Of a DNA stretch of 64,000 nucleotides, positions 32,232 to 41,499 are shown in pieces. The position numbers were made by a program, and so were the translations under genes. This DNA comes from Paraniabella hibiscisoli (GTDB taxonomy: Bacteria; Bacteroidota; Bacteroidia; Chitinophagales; Chitinophagaceae), in contig NZ_JAKWBK010000002.1 in assembly GCF_022512515.1 (NCBI RefSeq), positions 186,001 through 250,000 on the forward strand. The letters run 5' to 3'. The notes under the pieces are model-generated. The model saw nothing but the letters and a program-made list of their open reading frames with translations, was not told the origin of the DNA and searched no databases. The stretch's first letter is position 1; every line of letters begins with the position of its first letter.

Positions 32232-33019
32232 AAGTCTGGATTATGCAACAATGGACCGTACTCTTTTTTATAGTATTGTTATGCTCCTGTAAGTATGATG
32301 CGTCCCCGGCAAAAGCTGTATCTGAGGCAGATAGTATTCCGGCTAAACTTCCAACAGGAAGAGATACTATACCACCGGCACGCTATAGCAGCCAGCTAAG
32401 TCCTGGTAAGGTACCACTGCAGCAAACAATAAAAGATACGGTAACATTTGTCGAACGGAACGATAATGGAGACTATTATCTCTGTTATGTACGAAAAGGA
32501 AAACACCTCGTATCACTAATTTATGATGAACCGCTTGCACAAAAGTTGAATTTTTTAAGGGGAGACACGCTGGAAATACAGTGGAAAATGGATAGCAGCT
32601 GGATTGCAGGGGACGGCGACCGGCTTGAATTTAAAGAGTGGATGCTCAATGCCAGGAAAATCAAAGACGGGAAAGTGGCTACCTTTAGAAAAAACTACAC
32701 CAAGCCCATTAAGTATTGGTATGCAAAGGATACAGATTATTCCGATGAGCTGAAAGATTACCTGTATCTGCTGGTTGAGTACTATATAGCATACTCGAAA
32801 CAACCGCTTGTTTTATTGCATCTTGAAAAACCGGAGGAATCAGATTTTGTTTATTCCATAGATGATAGAGATGAGAAAGGCCGGCATTATATCGTTCTTG
32901 GCCTCTCGAATGACCAGGGCACGCATTCTAATATTATACAATGGCTGTATCTTGATTCTGAAACGCATGCTTTTTATGAATACGATCTGGCCAATGATAA
33001 ACTCATACCATTCCCCTAA
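32228..33019 (+). CDS. Lipoprotein of unknown function (263 residues)
   Basis: Intact. The lipoprotein signal ends in VLLCSC, so the mature protein is probably membrane-anchored. After a Pro/Ser-rich linker to about residue 65 there is a compact beta-rich domain (TVTFVERNDNGDYYLCYV, LRGDTLEIQWKMDSSWIAGDGD) and an acidic C-terminus. It overlaps the previous gene by four bases (ATGA) and is followed 5 bases later by another lipoprotein gene, so it is translated within an operon. I do not recognise a family. Confidence 0.75.
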   Translation: MKVWIMQQWTVLFFIVLLCSCKYDASPAKAVSEADSIPAKLPTGRDTIPPARYSSQLSPGKVPLQQTIKDTVTFVERNDNGDYYLCYVRKGKHLVSLIYDEPLAQKLNFLRGDTLEIQWKMDSSWIAGDGDRLEFKEWMLNARKIKDGKVATFRKNYTKPIKYWYAKDTDYSDELKDYLYLLVEYYIAYSKQPLVLLHLEKPEESDFVYSIDDRDEKGRHYIVLGLSNDQGTHSNIIQWLYLDSETHAFYEYDLANDKLIPFP

Positions 33020-33024
33020 TCATC

Positions 33025-34035
33025 ATGAAACCAATATTTGTTACCATACTGTTATCGATTATATTATTGGGAGGCTGTATTAACAATGACAAAAGTACCC
33101 GGCAGCGTTCAACAGGAGCAATCGTTACCGATACTGTATCACTGCAAAAAGATACAGACATTCTCCGGCTTACCGACAGCCTGGATTTATTGGCATTAAC
33201 ACGAAAACTCTTGCAGTGGTCGGAAGAGGAAAGCAAGCAGGCTGACTTCGAGCCTCGCCTGGCAAACACTACCGATACGGTGTACGCCGGAATTGATTTC
33301 AACGCTCATCACCAAAGATTAAAAGAGCTGGCACAAACAGGCATTTTTACCCACAGTTTCAAAGTAAACTACAATAAGATTGCTTTGGCAATTGATAAAG
33401 AAGTAAAAAACAGGGCGCTTATTTGGGAAACAGGCGCGCTGCCTCCGTTCGGCAATGGCGCCAATCCCTGGTGTAACTGCCAGGATACACCTGACAACTA
33501 TCCTGCTAAAATATGGATCATGCATTTATCTTTTAAGAATGATACGGCTTCTTATAACTGGAGCTGGGGCGATGGATTAGTGTATCACATGAAAGCGCTG
33601 CGGGAAGATGGTAAATGGAAAATCGATTATATGGAGGGCTTTGATTATGATGGTTACATTCGATCGTTTGTTTACGTAAATCAGATCAAAGGCAGCTGGG
33701 AAAATGACCTGGTACGTGTTGATATTGGCGATGAAACCCTGACCTTGTGGTATCACGGGCAGTGTGTTTACTTTTATCCTATTCGTACAATAGATAGCCA
33801 GACTGTGGAAATGATATGGGCACGGGATATGGACTGTAAATTTGATAACGGTACCAATCAGAAATTTGGGTTGAAGCAAGTGCCTGTTCAAGGCCAACCA
33901 TTTGCTAAATTCACTCTAAGGGACAATATACTTTATGCTCACTACTATTACGATGAATGGGTGCGGCAGTACTCGAAGCAGGTTCAATCTGAAGTATTTA
34001 CACCCAGCTATTCCAGGAGATTAGAGCATTATTAA
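33025..34035 (+). CDS. Lipoprotein of unknown function (336 residues)
   Basis: Intact. The signal peptide ends in LLGGC. The helical N-terminal half begins LTDSLDLLALTRKLLQW and includes FNAHHQRLKELAQTGIFTHSF. Such LxxLxxxGxFTxxF patterns occur in DUF3828-like periplasmic proteins, a weak resemblance only. A CxC pair (NPWCNCQD) sits near 150. The middle part (TASYNWSWGDGLVYHMKALREDGKWKI) looks like an NTF2-like cone. The C-terminal third (TLTLWYHGQCVYFYPIRTI) is a small beta barrel like those that report on substrate binding in lipocalin-like proteins. Function unknown. Confidence 0.72.
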   Translation: MKPIFVTILLSIILLGGCINNDKSTRQRSTGAIVTDTVSLQKDTDILRLTDSLDLLALTRKLLQWSEEESKQADFEPRLANTTDTVYAGIDFNAHHQRLKELAQTGIFTHSFKVNYNKIALAIDKEVKNRALIWETGALPPFGNGANPWCNCQDTPDNYPAKIWIMHLSFKNDTASYNWSWGDGLVYHMKALREDGKWKIDYMEGFDYDGYIRSFVYVNQIKGSWENDLVRVDIGDETLTLWYHGQCVYFYPIRTIDSQTVEMIWARDMDCKFDNGTNQKFGLKQVPVQGQPFAKFTLRDNILYAHYYYDEWVRQYSKQVQSEVFTPSYSRRLEHY

Positions 34036-34186
34036 CTGTATCCGATTCAAACATCAACCTCGAATTATAAAATAGCTGTACGAATTGTAAATAAACTAAC
34101 TGTGGTTATACAAAATGCTGCTATTTTAACCAGGTTTAGGTAGCAACGTATTTAACACCCAAATTACCTGCAAATAATAATTTATA

Positions 34187-34705
34187 TGAAAACTTTTCAA
34201 TTCAAACAACATAATACTGCAAAAGCAATTATAGTTGCCATTGTTTATCTCCTCATTGTGTTTGCTGTAGCCTATATCTGGCTGGGAGGAGTCAATGGCA
34301 TGGCAGAGAAAGTAAACAGCATAGGGAGCGCGAAAGGTGCGGCTTTATTATCGGGATTATAGTATTGGTTCCTCTTTTTGTCTTGCTTAGGTTTTTTCAG
34401 CCGGATGTGATCGTAGATATTGACGTGCAGAAGATCACCATTCGTCAAAAGGGCAAACAGGACCTGATGATCCATTTTAATGCCATTAGCCGTATGGAAC
34501 TTCATACTAAAAAATCAATAGATTGGATATTTACGATAAGGAAAACAACCTGCTTAGCAATTTGCATCCAACCAGTAAACCCGAAATTTTACAGCCTGTT
34601 ATTAAAGAGATCGTGACCGCCAGCGGTTTTAGAACCCATAAAAAACCAATAAAAATGATGGGTAGGAATATGGAGGCATTTATTTACGACAACAATATTT
34701 TATAA
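34187..34705 (+). CDS. Small membrane protein with PH-like cytoplasmic domain, frame broken
   Basis: About 172 residues when rejoined. Two transmembrane helices are visible: AIIVAIVYLLIVFAVAYIWL (about 13-32), and VLVPLFVLLRFF after a break near 34345. A beta-rich segment follows (DVIVDIDVQKITIRQKG, IHFNAISRMELHT), then after a second break near 34520 LDIYDKENNLLSNLHPTSKPEILQPVIKEIV, resembling bacterial PH-like domains. It lies 150 bases after the preceding lipoprotein gene, the largest gap in the island. Function unknown. Confidence 0.6.
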
Positions 34706-34784
34706 CGCGAAAACAATCCGGAAATGCTGGTTGAAATAAAAGTACTAATGAAATGAGTTGAAAAAAATAAAGCTATTTTTAGAG

Positions 34785-35351
34785 ATGGTTCGAATAATGA
34801 TCTTATGGGTTGCGGTGACCTGCTTTTTAAGTTGCAGTTCGGAGACTGACAGAAAAGCTGATCATGCAGAAAATGAGTTTGCCCACAGTCCCTTAAAAGA
34901 CAGTTTGCCCGAAAACCCTACGGAAATGAGTAAGGCCGGGGCAGACACCACGAAGTATTTGTTTGAAATAGAAGGCTTGTATAAATTAACAGATACCATT
35001 GGTGATTGTAAAATGGAGCTGCGTATTTTCAGGAATAAAAAGCAATTTAACTATCAGTTAAAAACAGCAACCAGGCAATGGCAGGGAGATGTATTACTAT
35101 CCTTTAACGAAAAGAAAGATGGTTATTATATCACTTTGAAAGGTATTGAATGGAGTGAATATGAAGGGGTGGTCGATCCGGACGAACAGGACGAACAACC
35201 GGAGGAAGAAAAGGCTTTACCGCAAGAGGTGCAGGGTGTACTTTATAATAACGAAATAACCATTCAAAATACTGGTAATTCCATGAACTATTATGTAAAA
35301 TTTGGTGATTGTGATCTTAAATATATTCATCTTATTAAAAGGGCCCGATAA
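34785..35351 (+). CDS. Lipoprotein of unknown function (about 188 residues)
   Basis: Intact. I chose the ATG at 34785, which gives the signal MVRIMILWVAVTCFLSC. A TTG at 34758 would add nine residues. A charged linker is followed by one domain from about residue 60 (LYKLTDTIGDCKMELRIFRN, YQLKTATRQWQGDVLLSF, YYITLKGIEWSEYE). An acidic insertion (DPDEQDEQPEEE) and a final beta hairpin with DCDLKY come after. Two Cys (in DCKM and DCDL) could form a disulfide. It is followed 9 bases later by the next gene. No family recognised. Confidence 0.7.
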   Translation: MVRIMILWVAVTCFLSCSSETDRKADHAENEFAHSPLKDSLPENPTEMSKAGADTTKYLFEIEGLYKLTDTIGDCKMELRIFRNKKQFNYQLKTATRQWQGDVLLSFNEKKDGYYITLKGIEWSEYEGVVDPDEQDEQPEEEKALPQEVQGVLYNNEITIQNTGNSMNYYVKFGDCDLKYIHLIKRAR

Positions 35352-35360
35352 GTTGGGTGC

Positions 35361-36468
35361 GTGAAAATGGATACTGTGATTTTTAGTCTGGTCATACTTA
35401 TTATAGGAACCTTGATTGGATTGGGACTTTTAAAGAAACGGGTTCCTGCCATCACCTGGGGAGCTATTGCCATAACACTATTATACCTATTTCTTTCTTT
35501 TGTATTTGCATGGGGTATGATCATTCATGATGCTCCCTATAACCAGGCTATTGATCCTATAGATCGTTGTTATGCTCCGTTTGCTGACCGGCATACCATA
35601 AGTTTGCTGGTTTATTTTGTGCTATACCATGTTGCTATGATCCTCGTATGGATCAGGGGAAGAACTTTGCCTCCGTTGACCCTGGTTTTATTGCTGATAT
35701 TTTTATTTATAGGTTGTATTCTTAATGTTGTAATAATTTTTCAGGTAGCAGTACATCAAACCGGAACCATTGATGGGTATAAAGGTAATGACGGTACCGC
35801 TTTCCTTTTACCAGCTCCCCTACTCAGTCTTATCCTGGGACTATACTTAATTATAAGACTTATTAGAGAAGAAGCCAGGACATCCGTTGAACGAAGTTTT
35901 AAGAATACTTTTCTCCAACATTGCAATCAGTTACTCGCCGGCCGCTATCATGAATCGGTTTGGGCCCTGTTGTTATTGCTACCCGTATGGTTGATTATAA
36001 CCCTCATCCTTATTTTATTGGGGCAGGATTATAACTCGTTGGTAAAGGTTTTTACGGATACCACTACCTGGGCCTTATCTCAAAAAATACACCCACCTCC
36101 TCTGGATCACCAGGGCCATTATTTATGTACAGTGGCCGCCCGGGGAAACCCGCGTTTGGTAAAACCGCTAAGAATAGGTTATCGTCATGGCAAACCAGCC
36201 ATTGTAAACCGCCAGCTATTGATCGCTAATGCTTTTGAAGAATGGATTCAGAATATAGCGCCTCATACTCATCAACACATCCGATGTTTTTATGATCGGT
36301 ATGGCTATAATCTTTCGAAAAAATAAACTCTATAACGTTATCCAATTTGACCTACAGGTTAATGAAGCCGCTGGAGTGGACCTTTTACTGGCACTTTATC
36401 TTTTTGTACCTGTCCTGAAGCAAGGATTCAAAGACAATATCGTTGATCTGTACTATGAAGTTTATTAA
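35361..36468 (+). CDS. Multi-pass membrane protein, DUF6688-like, frame broken near the end
   Basis: About 369 residues when corrected. There are five or so hydrophobic helices in the first 170 residues (VIFSLVILIIGTLIGLGLL, ITWGAIAITLLYLFLSFVFAW) and another near 200-220. A soluble C-terminal domain follows with HYLCTVAARGNPRLVKPLRIGYRHG and NRQLLIANAFEEWI. Two one-base deletions near 36323 and 36385 hide the true end. Correcting them gives YRLMKPLEWTFLLALYLF and a stop at 36468. The last part resembles what I recall of DUF6688 proteins of Bacteroidota and other bacteria, but this is from memory. It overlaps the next gene by 14 bases. Confidence 0.7.
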
Positions 36469-36744
36469 AGGGATCAATATTATACTAATTACGGTATTGC
36501 TTTTGCTGTTAGCATTCGACCTGTTACTGGTATTGCCGGAATATTGTGCATGTCGTAATGCATCGGAAGGCATTACTGTAACAACAATCTGGCGCTATGA
36601 GCTTGATTGCATCGGAGACACGGCTGAGTTTTCCTGGTATTTTTTCAGCTGATTGGATTTGTTGCCTTATTACTATCCATCATTATTTTAATATTACATG
36701 GTATATACCGCAGAAAAGCAAAGAAACTTAAAAACAGCAATTGA
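36455..36744 (+). CDS. Small two-helix membrane protein, frame broken
   Basis: About 96 residues when corrected. The first helix is IILITVLLLLLAFDLLLVL, then a short extracytoplasmic loop with CAC (residues near 30) and a second Cys. The second helix after a break near 36650 is GFVALLLSIIILILHGIY, with a basic tail RRKAKKLKNSN. The stop at 36742-36744 shares bases with the next ATG. It starts inside the end of the preceding gene. Unknown function. Confidence 0.55.
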
Positions 36745-37597
36745 TGAATAAAGCTATAACTGTATTATTACTTATTTTAGGTAGCGGTTTTACGCAGATA
36801 TCTGCTCAACCGTTTCTTTTAAAGGCTTCCCAAACAAAACCGTCTTTTAGTCTTAAAATATACTATGGCTCTAAAGGCAAAGGGGCATTTGTGCAGTACA
36901 CAGGGCAAAAGGGAATAATCCCCTTCAACTTAAAAGCTATAACCTGGATAGTATGGATCGCGAGTATGGCCAACCTGATGGGCAGGTATATGTTTGGAAC
37001 GAAATCGTTAATGGGAAAATTTCAGGCTCGTATAGCCTGACGGAAGGTTTAAGATATATAACAGACGCATGGTACCTGCGCGGTAACGATAACAGGAAGT
37101 TTGATCTGGAAGAGCAGAAAGAGAGGGAGAAATATGATGGTATAGCTAAGTACCTGCTGCACGGAACTCTTATTGAGTTTAACCATTATTATAATGATAC
37201 ACTCATTTTCAGGTATCCCAATAAAACAGTAAGCGTGCTTATATTACCCGAAATTATACAGCCCGGTGGCGCCAGGCAAAGTCATATAGCAGATTACAAT
37301 TTTGACGGCTATGACGATGTGGCATTTTCTGTTGCCGATGCAGGAATGGGCGTTTATCAGCAATTCACGATCTATTTGTATAATCCGAAGTATCAGCAGT
37401 TTTACTTGCTTCAGGAGCCTGAACAAAACGAAAACGCTCAATGCAGCTGCCTTTGCAATGTAACAGCAGACGAAAATAAAAAGGAACTAAGCACTTCCTG
37501 CAGAGGCGGCGCACGCTGGTGGCAGGATGTGTGGCGCTTTAAGAATAACAAACTGGTATGGGTACGGTCTGAACAACTTTCTGAAATTGCTCAGTAA
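36744..37597 (+). CDS. Secreted XAC2610-like protein, frame broken
   Basis: About 283 residues when rejoined. The signal peptide ends near ISAQ. After a break near 36930 the protein reads LDSMDREYGQPDGQVYVW. The C-terminal 120 residues carry HIADYNFDGYDDVAFSVADAG, then QFTIYLYNPKYQQFYLL and a Cys-rich CSCLCN. A DYNFDGYDD calcium loop followed by an Y.P...QF pattern is the hallmark of XAC2610-related proteins, whose founding member is a periplasmic lysozyme-inhibitor-like immunity protein. The immunity role here is only a possibility. Last secreted gene of the island, 90 bases before the two-component system. Confidence 0.68.
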
Positions 37598-37688
37598 AAG
37601 ACATATAGACACCCGGGTAAGAGATGCTTAAAAATAATAATCGGTACTCCCCGCGCTCTTGATATATTTACACCCTATTTATAAAAGA

Positions 37689-38435
37689 ATGATCACAATA
37701 GCTATTATAGAAGACGAACCCGCTGTACGCAAAGAAATCACTTACCTGATACAGCAGGAAGATCGCACGGAGCTTGTTGGCTGGAGCGATAGTGTAAAGG
37801 CCTCGCTCACACTGATTAAAGAAAAGCAACCCGATGTTATCCTGATGGACATCCAGCTTCGGGACGGAACGGCTTTCGATATTTTAAAACAACTTAATCC
37901 CATACCTGAGAATATCATTTTCATTACGGCCTACAACCAGTTTGCTATTCGGGCCATAAAATATGGGGCACTGGATTATCTTCTAAAACCAATTGATCAA
38001 ACCGAGTTGAAAGAAGCGCTGGAACGATACCGCCGCCGCCGGGACAATAATTCTCAATGGATGCAACAGCTTTCGCTGGCACAGGAGCTGCTGAAAAATG
38101 AAGTAATATTACCTGAAAGTATTGCCCTGCATTCGCTCAATCATGTTCGTATTATTAATGTACAGGATATTGTGTATTGCAAAGGCGATGGTCCTTATAC
38201 TTTCTTTTTCCTCAGCAATGGTGAAAAGGAACTGGTATCCAAACCTCTTAAATTTTATGAAGAGTTATTAAAAGCTCCTCATTTTTTGCGATCGCACCAG
38301 TCTTACCTGGTTAATAAAAACCATATCTCGGGTGTTAACCGGTCCGAATATATTGTACTAAAGAATAAGGAAGAAATTCCTATTTCACTGCGCAGAAAAA
38401 ATTTTATACTCAATCAACTATTTCCTGCTGAATGA
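37689..38435 (+). CDS. LytTR-family response regulator
   Basis: 248 residues, intact. The receiver domain has the acidic pair IIEDE (8-10), phospho-acceptor Asp54 in VILMDIQL, Thr in IFITAY and Lys in YLLKPID. The C-terminal LytTR DNA-binding domain spans about 145-246 (HVRIINVQDIVYCKGDGPYT, FLRSHQSYLVNKNHI). I chose the ATG at 37689 (MITIAIIEDE). The stop overlaps the kinase start as ATGA, so the pair is translationally coupled. It may control the preceding secreted-protein operon, which runs in the same direction (inference). Confidence 0.94.
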   Translation: MITIAIIEDEPAVRKEITYLIQQEDRTELVGWSDSVKASLTLIKEKQPDVILMDIQLRDGTAFDILKQLNPIPENIIFITAYNQFAIRAIKYGALDYLLKPIDQTELKEALERYRRRRDNNSQWMQQLSLAQELLKNEVILPESIALHSLNHVRIINVQDIVYCKGDGPYTFFFLSNGEKELVSKPLKFYEELLKAPHFLRSHQSYLVNKNHISGVNRSEYIVLKNKEEIPISLRRKNFILNQLFPAE

Positions 38436-40347
38436 CATCACGATACGTTTACCTACTGTTCATCCTGCTTGTTTCTTTATTATTTTCCTGCAAACACAGC
38501 GACAATGATACCGCAGCTCATCAATCTTTAGCAAAAAAGATAAAAGCACTTGAAGAAGTTAAAACATCACCGGCAAATAGCGATTCGGTGTTGAAAAACT
38601 GGGGTTTGTTAAGCAATTTACCATCACTACAGGAGGACACCGTTCTATATGCTACCGTTCAGTATAATATGGGCCGGTTATATGCGATGAGGGGTAACGA
38701 TTCGGCAGAAGGATATATAACAAAGGGGCTGGAACTAATTGAGCCTACAACTGGAAATCTAGAATTGAAAGCCCGTATGTACAATGGAATGGGTAATATA
38801 AAAAGCGAGGATACCAAAGAGCACCAGGCGAATTATTACTACAATAAGGCTGCAACAATTGTATTAGCTGATAGCTCGCTGAACCTCTCTCCTCTTACCC
38901 GTTCTATCATGTTGATATCAGCCGCTCAAAGTAACTCTATTCTCTTTCAATATGAGTTAGCTCAGCAAATGAACAAGGCAGTATTGGCATTATCACCCCA
39001 GCTTCCTCCCGATCATATCAACCGGCAAAGGGTATTCGTACAAATTATTCAAACCTTAAACGCACAACATAAACCGGGTGATAGTATAATCGTTTACTTA
39101 AAGAAACTCGAAATGCTTCATCAACAATATCCCGACACATACGATGAAAGCTATTTATACGAGTGTAAGGTCAAATACTTTGAGGCTACTAATCAGAATG
39201 ATTCGATCCTGCATTACCAGTTGCTAAAAAGTGAAATAGATCAGTTGAAATATAAAGCCATGCCTACGTCCGGTTCTGCAATCAATAATCTCTTTGTTGA
39301 TTATGTTAATATAGGCGGGGTTTATACAGCCATGAAGAATACGAAGGCAGCATCTGTTAGCCTGGATAAGGCAGCCGCATTTCTGAAGCAACATCCCGAT
39401 GAGGTTTCTTTAGGCAACCAGATCATTTACAAGACCAACCTGGCTTCTTTACTGGAACTCAGAGGGGAAAAGCAGGAAGCTTTAAACCTTATGAGTAAAG
39501 CCTATACACTGCAGCGGGAAAATTACGAAACAGAAAATACCCAGGCCATTGTTGAAATGAACGCACTCTATCAGCTACAGGCTAAAGATCGTTCTATTAA
39601 ATCCCTTAATGAAAATATCAAGATCAATGAGTTGCAACTTGAGCAAAACAGGCTTTGGCTGATTATTGTTATTCTTGTACTGGTAGTGCTGGCCATTGGG
39701 TTTCTTTTCTTTTATAACAGTTACCGTCAACGCCGTGCTGCGCAGAAGAAAGAGCAAGCGCTGCTCCAGCAGCAATTGCTGCGTACGCAAATGGAACCGC
39801 ATTTTATATTTAATACCCTGGCAGCTGTGCAAAGCTTTGTAAGGCTGGATAAAAAAGAAGCAGCTATCAAATATTTAAATCGTTTCAGTCGCCTGCTGCG
39901 GAGCAGTTTAGAACTCAGCCGTGAGCAACTGGTTCCCTTATGTGAAGAGATGGAAACCCTGGAAAACTATCTGAATCTTCAGCAAATGCGGTTTGAAAAT
40001 GCATTTGAATATAGTATTACCCGTGAGCAAACATTAGACTGGGATGCAGTGATGATACCCCCCATGCTGATACAGCCTTTTGTAGAGAATGCCATCTTGC
40101 ATGGCATAGACCTGGATACTGGTGAGGGTCGGATTGATGTTGACTTTTCAATTACGAATGAGATATTGAAAGTATCTGTTACCGATAGCGGTAAGAAAAC
40201 AGTCGATACGGCAGAACCTGCTCACCGTTCACTGTCTGGCACAATCAGCCGGGAACGTATCAGTTTATTAGGAAAAATGCGAGTATCGCTACTCAATCAA
40301 ATGGTATTGGCACCCAAGTAATTATTTGTGTACCTGTTACCGTATAA
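38432..40347 (+). CDS. LytS-like sensor histidine kinase with periplasmic TPR region, frame broken at the end
   Basis: About 638 residues. The N-terminal signal ends in LLFSC, which could make it a lipid-attached or signal-anchored protein. Helical TPR-like repeats span about 50-390 (ADSSLN region, KAAAFLKQHP, SKAYTLQREN), then a transmembrane helix at about 409-430 (LWLIIVILVLVVLAIGFLFF) and a coiled stretch. The His_kinase domain has MEPHFIFNTLAAVQSFV with phospho-His near 456, and the ATP-binding N-box PPMLIQPFVENAILHGI. One A missing near 40275 truncates the end. Adding it restores IGTQVIICVPVTV and a stop at 40347. Cognate partner of the LytTR regulator. Confidence 0.92.
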
Positions 40348-40381
40348 TATTTTGCCCAAACAATTGTAAAGGAAATAAAGC

Positions 40382-41476
40382 TTAATAATACCTGCCAATC
40401 CCCCTGTAATCCAGCAATTCTACATCTGTTGAATAGTATCCCGCTTTAACAGGTTCATCTTTCATCAGGTCGGTGCTCAGGTACTTTTTATTGCTATCGC
40501 TGAATACGGTTACCACCACAGCCTCGTCACCCAATTCCTCCTGTAACTGAATGGCCCCGATCATATTAGCGCCTGAAGAGATACCCACCGCCAGTCCGAG
40601 TTTGCGGGACAATTGCTGTGCCATAATAATGGAATCACCATCTGACGCCTTTACTACCCTGCCCAGCTGGTCCAGCTTTACAATTGCAGGTATAAACTCG
40701 TCAGAAATACCCTGAATACGATGAGATCCTACTTTGTATCCGGTAGATAAAGTGGGGGATTCTGCTGGTTCCAGCGGATGAATATGGATGGCAGGGTTAC
40801 GGCTTTTTAAGTAATAACCCACTCCCATGATGGTTCCACCGGTGCCCACACCAGCAACAAAAGCATCAGGTGTTTTATCAATAGCCTGTAGCTGCATCCA
40901 TATTTCTTTACCGGTTGTTTTTTCGTGAGCTTCACAATTATAGAGGTTTTCGAACTGGCGCGGTAAGAAAACCGAGGGATCTGACTGGGCCATTTCTTCT
41001 GACAATTGTATACTGCCCAGGAAACCACCCTGCTCTTTGCTGATCAATACTACTTCTGCTCCCAGGCTGCGTATAATATCTATCCGCTCTTTACTCAACC
41101 AGTTCGGCATAATGATCTTTACATCATGCCCCAGGGCTCTGCCAATGGCGCTAAATGCAATCCCCGTATTACCACTTGTTGCTTCCACGATAGTATCACC
41201 CGGTTGTATCAACTTCTCTTCGTATGCTTTTTGCAGAATGTAAAGCGCCATGCGGTCTTTAATACTACCGGTTAAGTTGTAGTGCTCACATTTCACATAT
41301 ACCTTCCTGCATCTGCCTTTATAACGGTAAGAAATTTCGAGCAGTGGTGTATTACCGACCATGTGCCAGAGATGAGCCAGTTTGTTGCTAAGCTTTTCTT
41401 CTGCGCTGGTTGAAGCATTATTGTAACAACCGCAGTCGTCTGTATTATTTACGGTTTCGCCTGTTATCGTATTCAT
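40382..41476 (-). CDS. PLP-dependent cysteine synthase/cystathionine beta-synthase family enzyme
   Basis: 364 residues, intact, cytoplasmic fold-type II PLP enzyme. Lys73 in LTGSIKDRM is the PLP lysine, SGNTG (101-105) binds the substrate carboxylate, and GVGTGGT near 208-213 binds the phosphate. The C-terminal part SSGANMIGA is typical. It exceeds O-acetylserine sulfhydrylase (about 305) by an N-terminal extension of some 35 residues containing CGCYNN and a C-terminal tail of about 25. The extended Bacteroidetes form is usually called a PLP-dependent cysteine synthase family protein. The exact reaction (cysteine synthesis or beta-replacement) is unknown. It sits 23 bases after the DsbD gene on the same strand. 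Confidence 0.9.
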   Translation of the reverse strand: MNTITGETVNNTDDCGCYNNASTSAEEKLSNKLAHLWHMVGNTPLLEISYRYKGRCRKVYVKCEHYNLTGSIKDRMALYILQKAYEEKLIQPGDTIVEATSGNTGIAFSAIGRALGHDVKIIMPNWLSKERIDIIRSLGAEVVLISKEQGGFLGSIQLSEEMAQSDPSVFLPRQFENLYNCEAHEKTTGKEIWMQLQAIDKTPDAFVAGVGTGGTIMGVGYYLKSRNPAIHIHPLEPAESPTLSTGYKVGSHRIQGISDEFIPAIVKLDQLGRVVKASDGDSIIMAQQLSRKLGLAVGISSGANMIGAIQLQEELGDEAVVVTVFSDSNKKYLSTDLMKDEPVKAGYYSTDVELLDYRGIGRYY

Positions 41477-41499
41477 ATCTAAGCTTTTTATGTTGACCG

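Noticed and set aside
34187..36744. Polymorphic toxin effector in the secreted-protein island
   Set aside because: No toxin-type catalytic motif, Rhs repeats or secretion marker was seen; only an immunity-like possibility remains.
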